A stretch of 63,339 nucleotides of DNA. Source: Paramacrobiotus metropolitanus. Its lineage: Eukaryota; Tardigrada; Eutardigrada; Parachela; Macrobiotidae. The stretch is taken from positions 1-63,339 of the forward strand of contig NW_026570511.1 of NCBI RefSeq assembly GCF_019649055.1, in the 5' to 3' direction. Positions 1 through 10,986 of this stretch are shown here, one piece after another. Each line of letters begins with the position of its first letter. The first letter of the stretch is position 1. The translations under genes were made by a program, and so were the position numbers. A model generated the notes under the pieces. It did no database searches and was not told the DNA's origin. It saw nothing but the letters and a program-made list of their open reading frames with translations.

Positions 1-2100
1 TCCCCGGTTAGTTTTTGTGCCGGTCAGCAGTAAGAATGCTGCCTGGAAAAGCTCAGTCTTAGGGGAACATGTGAGAATATTTAGTGGCCATACTTTTGTA
101 ACAGTGTTATGTATATTGTGTGCTTTTATGCGTAATTTGTGCTTGACATTTTTTTTGCTAGCTATGTTTGAAATTATGCAAAAACGTGAACTATATTATG
201 CTGAATTTTCTAAGTCGTCGCAAATGTCGCTTGTCTGTAAGCTGCCTCTAGTGCCAACCGTAGAATTTTATGTTTTGCAGTCTTTTAAGTCACGTGGTAT
301 ACAAAAGCAACGAAGCCTCTACTTGAGACTTGCGTATACATGACATTGTAAGAGCGGGCATTAGGAGTACTACTATGAAACTCGGAGTACTCGTACATAT
401 TTACCAGAACAAGCGAACCAAAATCAAATCGTGTTTTGCCAACATGGCGTACGCTGTAACAACAGTTCAGTTTTTCAAACCCCGCAAAACTGAGGTCACT
501 GAGTGACACGAATCCTATACTTATTAAAAGTCACTTTACTTTCAAACATTAGTAGTATGGTAACAAAATTCAAAATGGTGTTGGACGGAGTAACAAAATT
601 GTGGAGATTAGTTTCTTCACTAATGTACAGGATAATATATTCAACTGTCAATTTACTTTGGCGGTTTTAATCATTAAGATGGTCCTCTGGTTTACTGTAG
701 GCCCGTCCGCATAAGTCAGACCTCAAATTGCAGTGTACACTGTGCAGATGGATGCACCCGCATTGCTCGCTGTTCAACGTAGCGTATACAATGCCCAACT
801 GTGCCAATGCAACCGCCGAACTAGGCAGTCTAACTTGTGCGGACGGCCACAGTAGTTTTATTGAATGTTGTCCACTTTTGTTTGAAGTAAAAGTGAGAAA
901 CTACGGCAGGAAAAGGCATTCGATAGCGCACGCACTAGCTGTTAAGAGCGCCAGGGTTTCGGGCATGAATAGCATCTTATTTGCTAGCAGGTTATTCCAT
1001 GATATCACAAATACCGTCAATCCTGTTTTGCTGCTTATGCTGCTTACGCCAAGTACGGCGGAGCATCACGCGCAGCCTCGTATGCCTTACAGAGCTCTAC
1101 CTCGTGCCTCCTAATCATGGCCACCGGTCAAATTTCGTACGATTGCAGATATGAAAGATAGAGATAAAAATTTTACCATCAGACGCTAAGACCTGGCTTA
1201 GCAAAACAGCTTTTGAGAAACTTTAGGCCTTGTAAAAATGTTTTTCACTACTTACAAACCCATTGGTTTCACAAGGTGATGAACACGACCACGATGGGAT
1301 TGTTATTCAGCAAAGGTCACTAGCAGTTATGTATGTGGTCTAAGACTTGAGTTTTTTATGAAAACCTGCTAATAATCTGTACTATTGATAAATCTGTGAT
1401 AAGTATAGTTTGTAAATTAAATTTCATGAGGTGAGTTTTTCAAAAATAGATTCACCATCAGGTTTTCAGTTAAATAGGGTTGTTTTTTTTGGTAACCTCG
1501 AATCGAAATCTATAGTTACATTAATTTTACAAAAAGGTTGCATCATTATACAGTAAAGGTATTGATCAACAATAATTACTGATTGTTAGCCCATCTGTTC
1601 TCTCCTGAGGTGGTGTTTATCTTGATTATCGACTTTTCCTTCTTAAACATTTGGTGCACTTCTTCTTGATTTGCTTGGCAGCTAAAGTAGTGATAAATCG
1701 TGATTGGTAAAATTCACCGTGACTTCGGAGTTCGGATACAAGTACGGAATATGTAGCCATAATACTTTCAAAGTACGAATTATACAGATACGTAAATTAA
1801 AAATGGAATACACCCAAAGGTAACAACTGACTAAAGGTCGACCTTGCACAGAAAACTGAGCCTCGACCTGCTTTTCGTGCAGCAAACTCAAAAGCCGCCA
1901 CATACATATACATACATATAGACTGTATATACATAGTCCCAAATATCCTAAACTAGTTCCACGTCGCAAAGGTATAGGAGACGTTGTGTGCCGTAAGTAT
2001 TGCTTTCGTCGGGTATTCGAATGCAGGGATATGTTTGCTTCTGAATCTCGAACGGCTGCAGCATCTACATAGTACGACTTCATTCGCTGTCAGTTCCTTC
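1..2100. other. Gene-free stretch, nothing recognised
   Basis: Both strands were read for exon-like open stretches with splice sites, domain motifs, terminal repeats and RNA genes. Short open frames exist, for example 728-1114 on the plus strand, but none shows a recognisable motif or credible splice context. The sequence is AT-rich and looks intergenic. A small unannotated exon cannot be excluded. Confidence 0.45.
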
Positions 2101-2148
2101 ATCGTGTAGGGTTTTTCCCTACAGACGTGTATGTGCACCCGATCGATA

Positions 2149-2299
2149 GCACGCCGGGGATGCATGATCCCGGCGTGCACATTGTACGATCATCGATTTC
2201 CCCACTGACGTCCATAGACGTCAGCGGGATCTTTCCCCAGCCGTATGTGTATTTGCCGGCTCGCCGCTATATAAGGGCGGCCGGCTGTGTTCAGAGAGC
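2149..2299 (+). promoter_or_regulatory. TATA promoter segment with CRE-like inverted repeat (LTR-like)
   Basis: A TATATAA box lies at 2268-2274. Upstream is a perfect inverted repeat, CTGACGTC-CATA-GACGTCAG, at 2205-2224, which contains two CRE/bZIP-type TGACGTC cores. Further up is a 30-bp hairpin at 2149-2178 (GCACGCCGGG arms, 10-bp loop). No coding exon follows within 800 bp. The segment resembles the TATA segment at 28.84 kb in its layout and in the TTTCCCC stretches downstream, so an LTR or retroelement promoter is more likely than a host gene promoter. LTR ends were not found. Confidence 0.45.
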
Positions 2300-2404
2300 A
2301 GTAGTACGTGTATAAAGTTTCCCCCCACTGGTTGTGTGAGAGTCCATGTATATAGGCGGGCGGGCGCTGCCCTACATACTGGTAGCAGCCCGTGGTTTTT
2401 GTGT

Positions 2405-2731
2405 AAAGGTCCCGTGACCTTTCGTAGGCAACTGTGCCCACCGCCCACCCTATCTGATCTGCTACTAAAATTTTTCTACTGTTATAAATTCTCTTCTACT
2501 GATCTCGAAGTGACCTTTAAAATGTATCTCCAACCTGGATCCGTCGCAGGTTACCTAGATGACCTTTTATGTATTACCAGCTACAGTCTAATGACCTTTA
2601 TACACCTGGCCCCTTCCGGACGGATGGCCCGGGGTAAGTGTATTCATCCTTATTATATATTAAAATATCAAAAGTTCAAAAATAATTGCATAACATTTTG
2701 CAAAAATAATATTAGGAACAGAGTGACCTTT
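2405..2731 (+). promoter_or_regulatory. Cluster of five TGACCTTT nuclear-receptor half-sites
   Basis: TGACCTTT occurs at 2415, 2511, 2560, 2592 and 2724, all in the same orientation. Its complement AAAGGTCA is the NBRE half-site bound by NR4A/HR38 receptors and is also close to FTZ-F1 and ERR sites. The first copy is half of an inverted pair, AAAGGTC-CCGT-GACCTTT (2405-2422). The cluster lies downstream of the TATA box at 2268, so it would be inside a transcript starting there. Receptor binding is inferred from motif only. Confidence 0.4.
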
Positions 2732-3089
2732 CTGAATCTTTAAACATGTTTTAGTATAAGATATAGTTATAGGTACCACATATGCTATTACTGCGTTAGT
2801 CGATAAAATTGAAAAAATCCGATAAAAATTATAACCGAAATAACGGCTGTTGGTGTCAAATAGATAAATTTACATTTGTTTTACAATCTTATATATTAAA
2901 TGTTAAATCGTGTGATTGTCCAAAAAATCCAAACTCACACCTTGGTTATGCACATGTTGATTATCAACACACAATACAAAATGGTAATCGAGTTGAAACA
3001 AACACTTTGGTTTTACAAACGTTAAAACAAAAATGTTAAAATACAAAATTAGAACAGGAAGCACAAACACGAAACAAACACCTTGGTTT
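2732..3089. other. AT-rich stretch without a gene
   Basis: I see no exon or element. The motif CAAACAC-YTTGGTT recurs near 2935, 3000 and 3076, giving a weak dispersed direct repeat. A plus-strand open frame (2809-3039) is Asn/Lys-rich, as expected from base composition, and has no motif. Confidence 0.4.
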
Positions 3090-3283
3090 CTACATATTTA
3101 TCTGTACAGTACATATACAAAAATCATATTGTAAAAGGTCAAAATCGATTCGTAGTATAGTAAAAGAATTTTTATCAGAGGAAGCATCATAAAACCGACC
3201 TACTCGCCATTCTTCTTCAATTTGATGAGAATACTCTTCCGGATTCATGTGTTCCGGTTTATCTTTGAAACCCTCGAGCCTTT
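3090..3283 (-). CDS. Possible terminal exon of an unrecognised gene
   Basis: On the minus strand a pyrimidine-rich acceptor (tttttcttcag, next to 3283) opens a frame of about 64 codons ending in TAG at 3090. The start is acidic and polar and coding-like (RLEGFKDKPEHMNPEEYSHQ, then IEEEWRVGRFYDASSD). The later part is more hydrophobic and may already be intron, because a GTAGGT donor follows IEEEWR. No upstream exon was linked. It sits 0.9 kb beyond the 3' end of the VAP gene in the same orientation. I do not recognise the family. Confidence 0.3.
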
Positions 3284-4182
3284 CTGAAGAAAAAAGTCTT
3301 GCCCGGTTAGTCGATGAAAGGGCGCATCAGGTAGCGGTCCATCCTTTGTGCTCTGAACTCTCATCATCTTTATAGAAATTTAACAATGTGGTAGCGTCAT
3401 GTACCACAAGTGTGAGCTTTCACAAAAGCTAACATAAATTTTCACCAAATAACGGAAAGCGGTTGGCTTCATACCGTTTAAGAGCATATCAGCAATAAAA
3501 ATTATTCGAATCGTTATGAACTTGCAATCACAATCAAGAAGCCCGATGTTGAACGAGCGTGCGTACGCGTAAAATGCATTGAGCAACCTGTGGATGAAAA
3601 GGTTGATTGCTCGTCTTTTTACTTGAGCGTTTACGTACTTAATCAAACTTCAAATGTAAGTACGTTACTTTATTCGAAACGAGTGTTACCATGTTACTGG
3701 CTTGTAAGTTGCACAATGCGCGCTCCAGAGTTATGCTTATCCAACGTCAATAACAACAACAATGAGCTTAGAATACTGTAAGTACTAATCAGCTACTTAT
3801 TACTCTCTCTCTCTCTCTTGATTGAGTTGCATGCACTGTGGAAACCCATGGTTTTTCCCTCATCGATGGTTTTGCAGTACAAAGGAGGCATTGGTCGAAT
3901 GTTAAAACAAAGTCTCTCCACGTGCACTATCTGTACGTTCCATGAGCAAATACAGCAAGAAACGAGATACGAATGCAATTTAATAATTATGTGTTTAATA
4001 ATTATTTTTGAGCAAGCGACTCACAGCCGGCAGTTTTAAAGCTTAAGCGCTGTATTCGGGCGTTAACATAAGGGTTGCCAATTCCAAGTTCGCAATGTGG
4101 TTCAGTACTTTGCCGTCGGCTACAGTCGGCCCCGACTTCGTACAGCAACTGTAGTGTAGCATTATTTTAAAACATTGTCCTC
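3284..4182. other. Intergenic, nothing recognised
   Basis: This is sequence between the possible exon at 3.1-3.3 kb and the VAP stop codon. A CT microsatellite lies near 3803-3820. Open frames on either strand lack splice context or motifs. Confidence 0.4.
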
Positions 4183-6449
4183 TTATTTGTAAAGAACACT
4201 TCCGGTTAATATGCCGGCACAAAAAAACAATACTAAGACAGTAAACGCCCCTAAACGCAAACTTGTAAACCACGTTACAAGTTGCTGCCACAATGTATAA
4301 GGGAAAAAGATAACGGCAGTAGCAGAACCAGGAAGAATGTTACGAAATGCATTGAAAACAGGATCTCCAGAAGCAATATGCAAGCGTGCCAGCGATCTTC
4401 TGACTCGATGCAGATCTTCCTACAACGAGCCAGAACTGAACTAAGATAAATTATCATATAAATATTACTGCACGCAGTAGGTCGAACCCGCAACCGAACG
4501 TTCTCTTCTCGCAGCAGGACAATATCTTCCAGAGCGCGTCTGTAATTTTGGTGAAAGGTATCAGGAGCATGATCTCGGCCCGATGGCTGTAACAAAATAA
4601 TACAAACCTATCGCCGTTTTTTCTGCACCTTGATATAAACGATAAAAGCCTTTTATGTGACATTTCGGAAAACTAAGATAAACCGTAGTGAAAGTATAAT
4701 AATTATTATACAGCGTATGCGTGTCACAGATGCAAGAGAAAGTAGTTTCTGGCGCAGCAGAATCCGGTAATAATATTACCTGCGACTGGGGATGGGGAAT
4801 TGGTGTTAGAAATGGGATTCACTTCATTTATGGGAATGGATTTCTTTTTTGAATGGGAACACGAAAGCAACTTCAAAAGATTTCACTCCCAGATCCGCAG
4901 ATTTTTTACTATGCGGTTTTAATACTAGTAAGTAGAAACCTTAACTGGTTAATTTCGGGTTAACAAACCACCGCAGATTCTCTCCTTTGTTTGCGGCAGC
5001 TGCGTCACATGTATGTTTTGTGCGACATACAAGAAAAGTTTTTCTGCGGTTACTTACTGGAACTCTGGGCGTAGCAGCAATTTCCCAAACATTTGACAAA
5101 AATACTCATGAAAAAGAAGGTATTTGAAAAGCCTGCACTGGAAAGAAACCAGCATTTGAAAAGCTGTGAATGGTCAGCTACGCTGGCCGCCGCCGCCGCT
5201 ACAGCGTCCAAATACTCGCATAAATAATTTTAAAACAAGGAAGCGTGACGTAAATCAAGTATTAAACGAAACGAACCCAGTTTAGATTAGCCAGTGGAAG
5301 TACCGAGCGGAACGCTCCGAGTGAAAGATAGTGCAAATATTCCCAGTACCAATTCCGGATTCCCAGTCCCAGGTTGCATTATTATCCAGCAGAATCAGCT
5401 GCATTTTCATGCAGCTCCCAACCCTATTTTGTGTGGGCATTATGAATGAGATTGTTGTCCCTTAACATCTACAAGTACAGATACAGCTAAACACTAATGT
5501 GCACTATTATAGGTGCTTGCTCCTACGCAAATCTCTAACTTGGCCGTTGAACTTTCTTCCAGTGGCAGGATGGCAACGGTGGCCAGCGGCATTTTCTTGG
5601 CAGAAAATGCATGGTGAACCGATTGGGGAAAAGTGCATCTGATTGTGGTTATCAGGATTTGATCAGGCGGGATATTATTCCACTACAATCCACAGGTGAA
5701 AGAAACCGAGCTAACAGTTCTGAGCATTTAAGTTATGCGTGCAAGGTGACAACCGGCGGGCGACGTAACCAGTTGCATTAGAACGAAGAAATGAAGGAAA
5801 AACTTGTATTTTGCGAATAACTTCAAGTGAGTCACTAAGCTGATGATAAAATATAGTAGAGTATAGTCCATAGTATAGTCCTGTAGTGGCTGTGAACTGC
5901 GTTAGTTTGACTACTCACAAAATTACTTGGATCATTCGCGCTATACTGATCGTTATCCACAGGAGCTGCCTTAATTCGGAATTTGTAATCTGGGCATATG
6001 GCGGAATGATCAGCCGGGCGATACTGTATGAGAATCGATGCGATACCATGACTTTTCAGTAATCCGAATACCGGACGCACGGAAAACCGGTGCGGCGCAG
6101 ACGTCATTATTCGATAGGCTGTCCGTTTTGCTCCGGTATTCTTTACTGTCAGCGTCACTATTGCTTGGGTATGGGCGGGTTCTGTTAACAGAAGTAAAGA
6201 AGAATAAATAATGATCGGGTTGGCAACGAAAGAATAAGGCAATACCTGTGGCTATACAGCAGCCCGGAATCATGTCTTTAAGTCTTTGTTATTATTAAGT
6301 ACATTCGGAGTCCCAACGTCTCTTTATATTGCGATATTAGTCAGTAAGTAAATTAAGTATAAAAAAGAAAAAATAACTTACAAAACAGTTGACGATAATT
6401 ATAGTATCAAACCTGGAAACACCAGCTCTTTTGGAACTACTTCCAACAT
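4183..6449 (-). CDS. VAP: VAP (VAMP-associated protein) family ER tail-anchored protein
   Basis: Five exons on the minus strand (6449-6413, 6181-5919, 5595-5527, 4586-4488, 4419-4183) give 234 residues, and phases agree at every junction. The protein starts MLEVVPKELVFP, enters an MSP domain (about 1-122), then a coiled coil (LREENVRLRE, about 140-170) and a C-terminal membrane anchor with a GxxxG-type stretch (AGILTGSVLYK, about 214-234). This is the classic VAPA/VAPB layout and length. VAPs sit in the ER membrane and recruit lipid-transfer and other proteins that carry FFAT motifs. Odd points: two donors are GTTTGA and GTTCGA rather than GTAAGT-like, and the segment before SAPHRFSVRP reads RIMT, where vertebrate VAPs have two lysines (KVKT) used for FFAT binding. 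The 69-bp third exon is the least certain. MOSPD-type relatives are the alternative. Confidence 0.88.
4751..5398. mobile_element. Degenerate inverted-repeat element in a VAP intron
   Basis: The two ends of this stretch are imperfect inverted repeats. The left reads GCAGAATCCGGTAATAATA then ACTGGGGATGGGGAATTGG; the complement of the right end is closely similar (near 5337-5398). It lies in the 0.9-kb intron between VAP exons 3 and 4. The GGGAATGG-rich arms recall the inner element at 51.2-52.3 kb. No transposase frame is visible, so a non-autonomous DNA transposon is the best guess. Confidence 0.4.
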
Positions 6450-7639
6450 AATGCAAAGTTGTCATCACAGTGAGCCTCCATGAACCATGTTCCTTGGCTT
6501 CGTTTGGCTAGAAGAATCTGCAAATGTACACCTTGCGATGTGCAGTCTTTCACATCAGAAGGCAGAAATCATGACAGAAATGTCGAACATATTTTGAGCC
6601 ATTCGAGCCCTACATACAGTGCTTCGAGGCGTCAAGTTATGGAACAAGGGTAAATTTGACGTATTAGCAGTTTGTTGCTCGGGACAGCTAAATGTCGTTG
6701 CACTAGATGGTTGGTCTCTGAAACACTGCCCATGGTGAGCTTCTCCTGTATTACGCATTTTTGAAGAATTATTATTTAACGGTTATTTTTCCTGTAGTTT
6801 TGACAAAGAACCTGAAGGCTTAGTCCCAAATGAACCCCGTTGATTATTCATTGTTAGGCGGAGGCGCAAAAGTTCTTGTGAGCGAGATTCAGCCGGCAAG
6901 CGGCTACAACAGCACTATGGCCAGGGTGATCTTGTAGCCGCTTGCCGATTTCTTTCCATAAAAGCCAACTTGACTTTCGAACGTGACAAACCGTATAAAT
7001 CTTGGACATCTACCATTTTCCTCGTCTAAAAGTGTACCAAGGCCAGAGTAGTAACCGGGAAGCGGGGAAAGCCAACCAGGTACTGGCATCCCTAGAATAG
7101 GCGGCCGACAAGCGAGACAATAACGCTGGCGTTCTCACTTTACACCTCCAGTTTCCTGATAGTCAGCATGCCCTACCACATGCGCTGATTGCTTTCAGTC
7201 AAGTGCAGGCAATTCAAGCGAATTTATGTCCTTTATTGTCATGTAAATATAAGGGGTCGTCAGTGGCTTGTACAAGCAGTCTCTGTACAGTGTGCTCAAA
7301 ACGAGTGCACAAGAGTCTAGCTCTATGGGTCTTGTAATCGCCGCTTACAACGGCCTGAAGACGTACGTACTTCGATACTCTACAGGTGTGCAGAATCTGC
7401 AGACATTAAAACATAAAGATTCCTTCTGGATTTTCCGCACAACTTCGCATCAAATGCCTAGGGTAATGCAGGTAATTCAAGCCAATTTTCGTCCTTTACT
7501 GTCATGTAATTACAACACATATCTTAACGCACAATTCAACCAGCCGTGAACTTTATAGCACAAAACTGAAACATAATTGCTTGCAGCTGTAGTGTGTATC
7601 CATGCGATTCTAGAATAATTGCTGAGACATCTGATCACG
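6450..7639. other. VAP upstream region and globin 3' flank; short direct repeat
   Basis: No gene was established. A 47-bp imperfect direct repeat sits at 7204-7250 and 7467-7513 (TGCAGG-AATTCAAG core). A minus-strand frame (7089-6904) follows an acceptor-like CTATTCTAG but has no recognisable motif. A 13-bp inverted repeat (GCAAGCGGCTACA) occurs around 6896-6946. The VAP promoter should lie just above 6449; no TATA box was identified. Confidence 0.4.
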
Positions 7640-8216
7640 TTACATGTATTTTGCATCCTTGTCTTTGGCTTGCCGGAGTCCTTCTTCAATACCGGTCATA
7701 ATCAGGGTGAGCACGGCATCCCAAGCTTCGATATCGAATTCCGGTCCGCAAACTTTGACGAACAGTTCGTTTAGGTCATGTTGGAGTGCTTGGAAGTTTT
7801 CCGGGGCCAAACCGCGGGATCGATGATTCGCGCCTTGGCGCAAGAGCTCTCCTATTAGTTTTGGAGGGCTATCCAGCATACTCAAGAGCTCACCGAGTTT
7901 TCTTAAGACTATCGTTCCAAATGCTTTTAGACGCGGTGTCTGGCTGAGTCGTGCCATATCCGATGGTTTGAGAAAAGGAAATAACGGCAGCCATTCAGGG
8001 TGTTTAGTAATAAACCTGTTACAAAGATTTTATGTAAGCATGGTCAAGAAAAGATTAAAATCAAAATTGAACTTAAACTTACGCAACAAACAGCTCCAGC
8101 CCATATTCTGGAAGTCGCTTTTCTATCAATTTCCAGTTTTGTCTAACAGCATTAATGTGATTAGGTGTAAGGCCTGTTTGGGGATCAGGAATATCTCGGG
8201 CCACACAGTTGCCCAT
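7640..8216 (-). CDS. Globin X-like membrane-anchored globin
   Basis: Two exons (8216-8083 and 8015-7640) separated by a 67-bp GT-AG intron encode 169 residues. The ATG is chosen because it gives MGNC, an N-terminal Gly2/Cys4 signal for myristoylation and palmitoylation, which is the hallmark of globin X. Globin landmarks: Trp28 (A12), HPEW at 50-53 with Pro51 (C2), FPF at 57-59 (CD1 region), and proximal heme-binding His109 (F8) in GANHRSRG. The distal E7 position, in LKAFG, is Phe77 instead of the usual His. Globin X proteins are plasma-membrane heme proteins suspected in redox or nitrite chemistry rather than oxygen transport. The Phe may restrict ligand access or change coordination; that is inference. 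It lies 1.2 kb upstream of the VAP start, on the same strand, with no evident functional link. Confidence 0.87.
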
Positions 8217-8707
8217 CAGGTCGAGGAAAGGGCGACGAGGACAGGTTCAGGGAGGGAACAGAAATACGTGGCACATTGGACAGTGGCATTTGTAGATGCA
8301 GTCCCAGCCTTTTATTTAGCTCGAGTTTTTGAGACCAAGTAGAAGAATTAATCAAGCCAATCCTGACATATTACCGGCTACGGTTTTGAAATAATTGAAC
8401 AGCCGATCTTGGGTGTCCATTGTCCTGAACTTATCATATGTTAGTGTCAACTTTTCAAAAAGCACCAGCATTATCAATAATGCTATTCATAATGAATATC
8501 AAATTAGTAAAACATTAATTTAGCAACAATCTGATAAACATTTAATAATTAATTTTAGTAAGTACTTGTTTTGGTGAACACAGACAAGGATGCACTTTTG
8601 AAACGGGAAGCAGAAATTTTGGGTTTAATCAGTTGTTAGCTGTCATTCATTGTTTATTTCCATGGAGACGGTCGAAATACTGCGGAAAACCGGGTAAATA
8701 CTGCAGT
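8217..8707. other. Globin upstream region
   Basis: No gene is seen. The stretch is AT-rich, without a clear TATA box. It should hold the globin promoter and 5' UTR. Confidence 0.4.
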
Positions 8708-9381
8708 TTAAGGGAAGTGGCCCGGTACATGATACCAAAATCATGTACATGCACGAAATCTTTCACTTTCGCGCACTTCCAAACCCTTTTTTCTTTTGTT
8801 TTATGACATTCTGTATCAGATGATTTGTATACACAGGCGAGACAACCATTTGTGCGCGCAACATCCGGTTCGGGAGTTATGGCACTTAGAAAATTCCAGA
8901 AAGTTTAAATGCATTCAGGTGTACCAAAAGTCTCGTTATGAGCCGATCTCCTTCAAATTTTGCACGTAAATGCACATGGCCATGAAGATTGTTTTTACAT
9001 CGATCCAGAGTTCCATGATTTTTTTCAAATCTTAAAATGAATTTTAAAATTTTTGAAAATTCATTTAAAAATTTGAAAAACATGCTAGAACAGTGGATCG
9101 GTGAAAAAACGATCTTCATGGCCATGTGCATTTACGTGCAAAATTTGAAAGAGATTGGTTCGTAACTTTTGGTACACCTGAATGCATTTAAACGTTTTGG
9201 AATTTTCTAAGAGTCATAACTCCCGAACCGGATGTTGCGCGCACAAACGGTTTTCACGCCTGTGTGTACAAATCATCTGCCTACAGAATGTCATAAAACA
9301 AGAGAAAAAAGGGTTTGGGAGTACGCGAAAGTGAAATATTTCCTGCATGTACACGATTTCGGTACCATGTAGCCACTTTAA
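8708..9381. mobile_element. Foldback (long hairpin) element, TTAA target, copy 1
   Basis: Nearly the whole element is one imperfect palindrome with arms of about 330 bp around a centre near 9045. Both ends lie in TTAA (8708-8711 and 9378-9381), and the termini read GGGAAGTGGCCCGGTACATG and its degenerate complement. TTAA targets are typical of piggyBac and Kolobok superfamilies. No transposase frame is present, so it is a non-autonomous hairpin element. The same family recurs at 9378-10043 and 50763-53060. Confidence 0.8.
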
Positions 9382-10043
9382 GATTTATTGTACATGTACC
9401 AAATTTATACATTCACGGCAACAGCTGTGGCACTTTAAATACTTTTTGCATTGCTTTATGATATTTTGTAACTAAAGGATTCATACATAGGCGAAAAAAC
9501 CGTTTGTGCGAAACATCCGGTTCGGGAGTTATTAGTGAAATAAAATTCCAAAGAAGTTTAAACGCGGAGGTGCAAAAGTCTCATTATGAACCGCTTTTAG
9601 AATTTTGCGAAAACACACATTACTATGAACATCGTTTTGGTACCGAACCAGCTTTCTACCATTGTTTTCAAATTTTAAACAAAATTTAAAAATTTTTGAA
9701 ATTATTTTAAAATTTGAAAAAAATGATAGAAAGCTGGTTCGGTACCAAAACGATCTTCATAGTAACGTGTGTTTTCGTGCAAAATTTGAAGAGCATCGGT
9801 TCATAATGAGACTTTTGGTACACCTCCGCGCGTTTAAACCTTGGTACCTTTTGGAATTTTATTTCACTAATAACTCCCGAGCCGGATGTTGCGCGCACAA
9901 ACGGTTTTTTCGCCTATGTCTACCAATCCTTTGGCTACAAAATATCATAAAGCAATGCAAAAAAGTATTTGGGAGTGCGCGAAAGCGAAAGTTGCCGTGG
10001 TTGTGCTCGAATTTGGTACTATGTACCGGGCCAAATCCCTTAA
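9378..10043. mobile_element. Foldback element, TTAA target, copy 2 (abuts copy 1)
   Basis: This is a second full-length hairpin of the same family, centred near 9705, ending in TTAA at 10040-10043 and sharing the TTAA at 9378-9381 with copy 1. Subterminal motifs (GTGCGCGAAAG, CCGGATGTTGCGCGCACAAACGG) match copy 1, but the arms have diverged, so the two copies are not a recent duplication. The shared TTAA implies that one inserted into the target site of the other. Confidence 0.78.
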
Positions 10044-10675
10044 GCAACTGTTTGATGCGGTCAAGCTGTAGTAGCACACAGTGCCAAAACCAAAAGAAAG
10101 AGCGTCATGTCACCCTTTCCTATGGAATAATCATGTGGAATCCTAAACGCCGATTTCATTTTAGTGGTACGGATAGCGCACCTGCATTGCACCATTATCA
10201 AGTGGTACTGGAAATGCGTATTCAGTTTCCAGTGGGCCATTGCTAGCGCTCGGTGCAGTGATGTGGTTACCAACCACCACTAGTGTTGTGTGGTACTTGT
10301 GGTACGAGGGCTTTTCATAAGTTTTAGCGTTTGATACGAACCAAAATTAATAAAATCATGATCTCGCGTGAATAATGAGTTAACATTTTACCGACCGCGG
10401 ATTTTCTTTACATATTTCAAGAAATTGCTAGAAAAGAACACTGGAGTTTTATTTCTTGGCGAATTATTTATTCTTTTCCTTGATTCACTGCCATCGCGTT
10501 CTAACGTTTGTGGACTGGTTAAGCTATTTCAAGCTGGGCAATCTTCTGTGACGTAGGCCAGGGAATTGAGGAACCATACTTTAATGTTTACATCTAGACA
10601 ACGTCTCTTCTAAAACAGCCACGAACAATAATAATCTCGTTGAACCATGACAGCAATAGTAGAGGGACTAAACAT
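10044..10675. other. Stretch without a recognised gene
   Basis: Both strands were read and no exon, repeat or RNA gene was recognised. Confidence 0.4.
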
Positions 10676-10840
10676 TTAGGAAGCAATGGTTTCGAGGAAT
10701 CGCTGCAGCTCCTCGCAGATAAGCTTGGAGAAGATTGACTTTGACACGGTATAGCCTCCGTACGGGACAACCCCAAGATAGCACGCACCTACACTTTTCG
10801 TCCTTTCGCTCATTTGCTTTGCAACATCACGCAAGAATAT
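10676..10840 (-). CDS. Terminal exon of an unidentified gene
   Basis: A minus-strand frame of 54 codons plus TAA runs from a possible acceptor (gtcaag, next to 10840) to 10676. The product is well mixed and protein-like: it contains VAKQMSERTKSVG, GACYLGVVPYGGYTVSK and ICEELQRFLETIAS at the C-terminus. I do not recognise the family. The gypsy-type retrotransposon begins only 147 bp upstream in gene orientation, so earlier exons would lie beyond 23.18 kb if the insertion hit an intron. I could not find them there. Acceptor strength is weak, so the 5' edge is uncertain. Confidence 0.4.
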   Translation of the reverse strand: MFLRDVAKQMSERTKSVGACYLGVVPYGGYTVSKSIFSKLICEELQRFLETIAS

Positions 10841-10986
10841 CTTGACGCAGCCATTTTATCAACATAGCCTAGCCTTCTATTAGTTCAAAATAATTTTCAC
10901 TTTAAATGCAATATTAGATGTCTAAGAGCAAAAAGCATAAAAAGAAGAGAAGCAGAATTTTTATGGGTCGACCTCCTCTTTACCGC

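Noticed and set aside
728-1114. 128-codon plus-strand open frame
   Set aside because: It has Cys-rich start and Leu-rich parts but no domain, no splice context and no neighbouring exon; chance frame.
6904-7089. 61-codon minus-strand frame after an acceptor-like CTATTCTAG
   Set aside because: It could be an exon, but no partner exon, motif or donor was found, and it overlaps a small inverted repeat.
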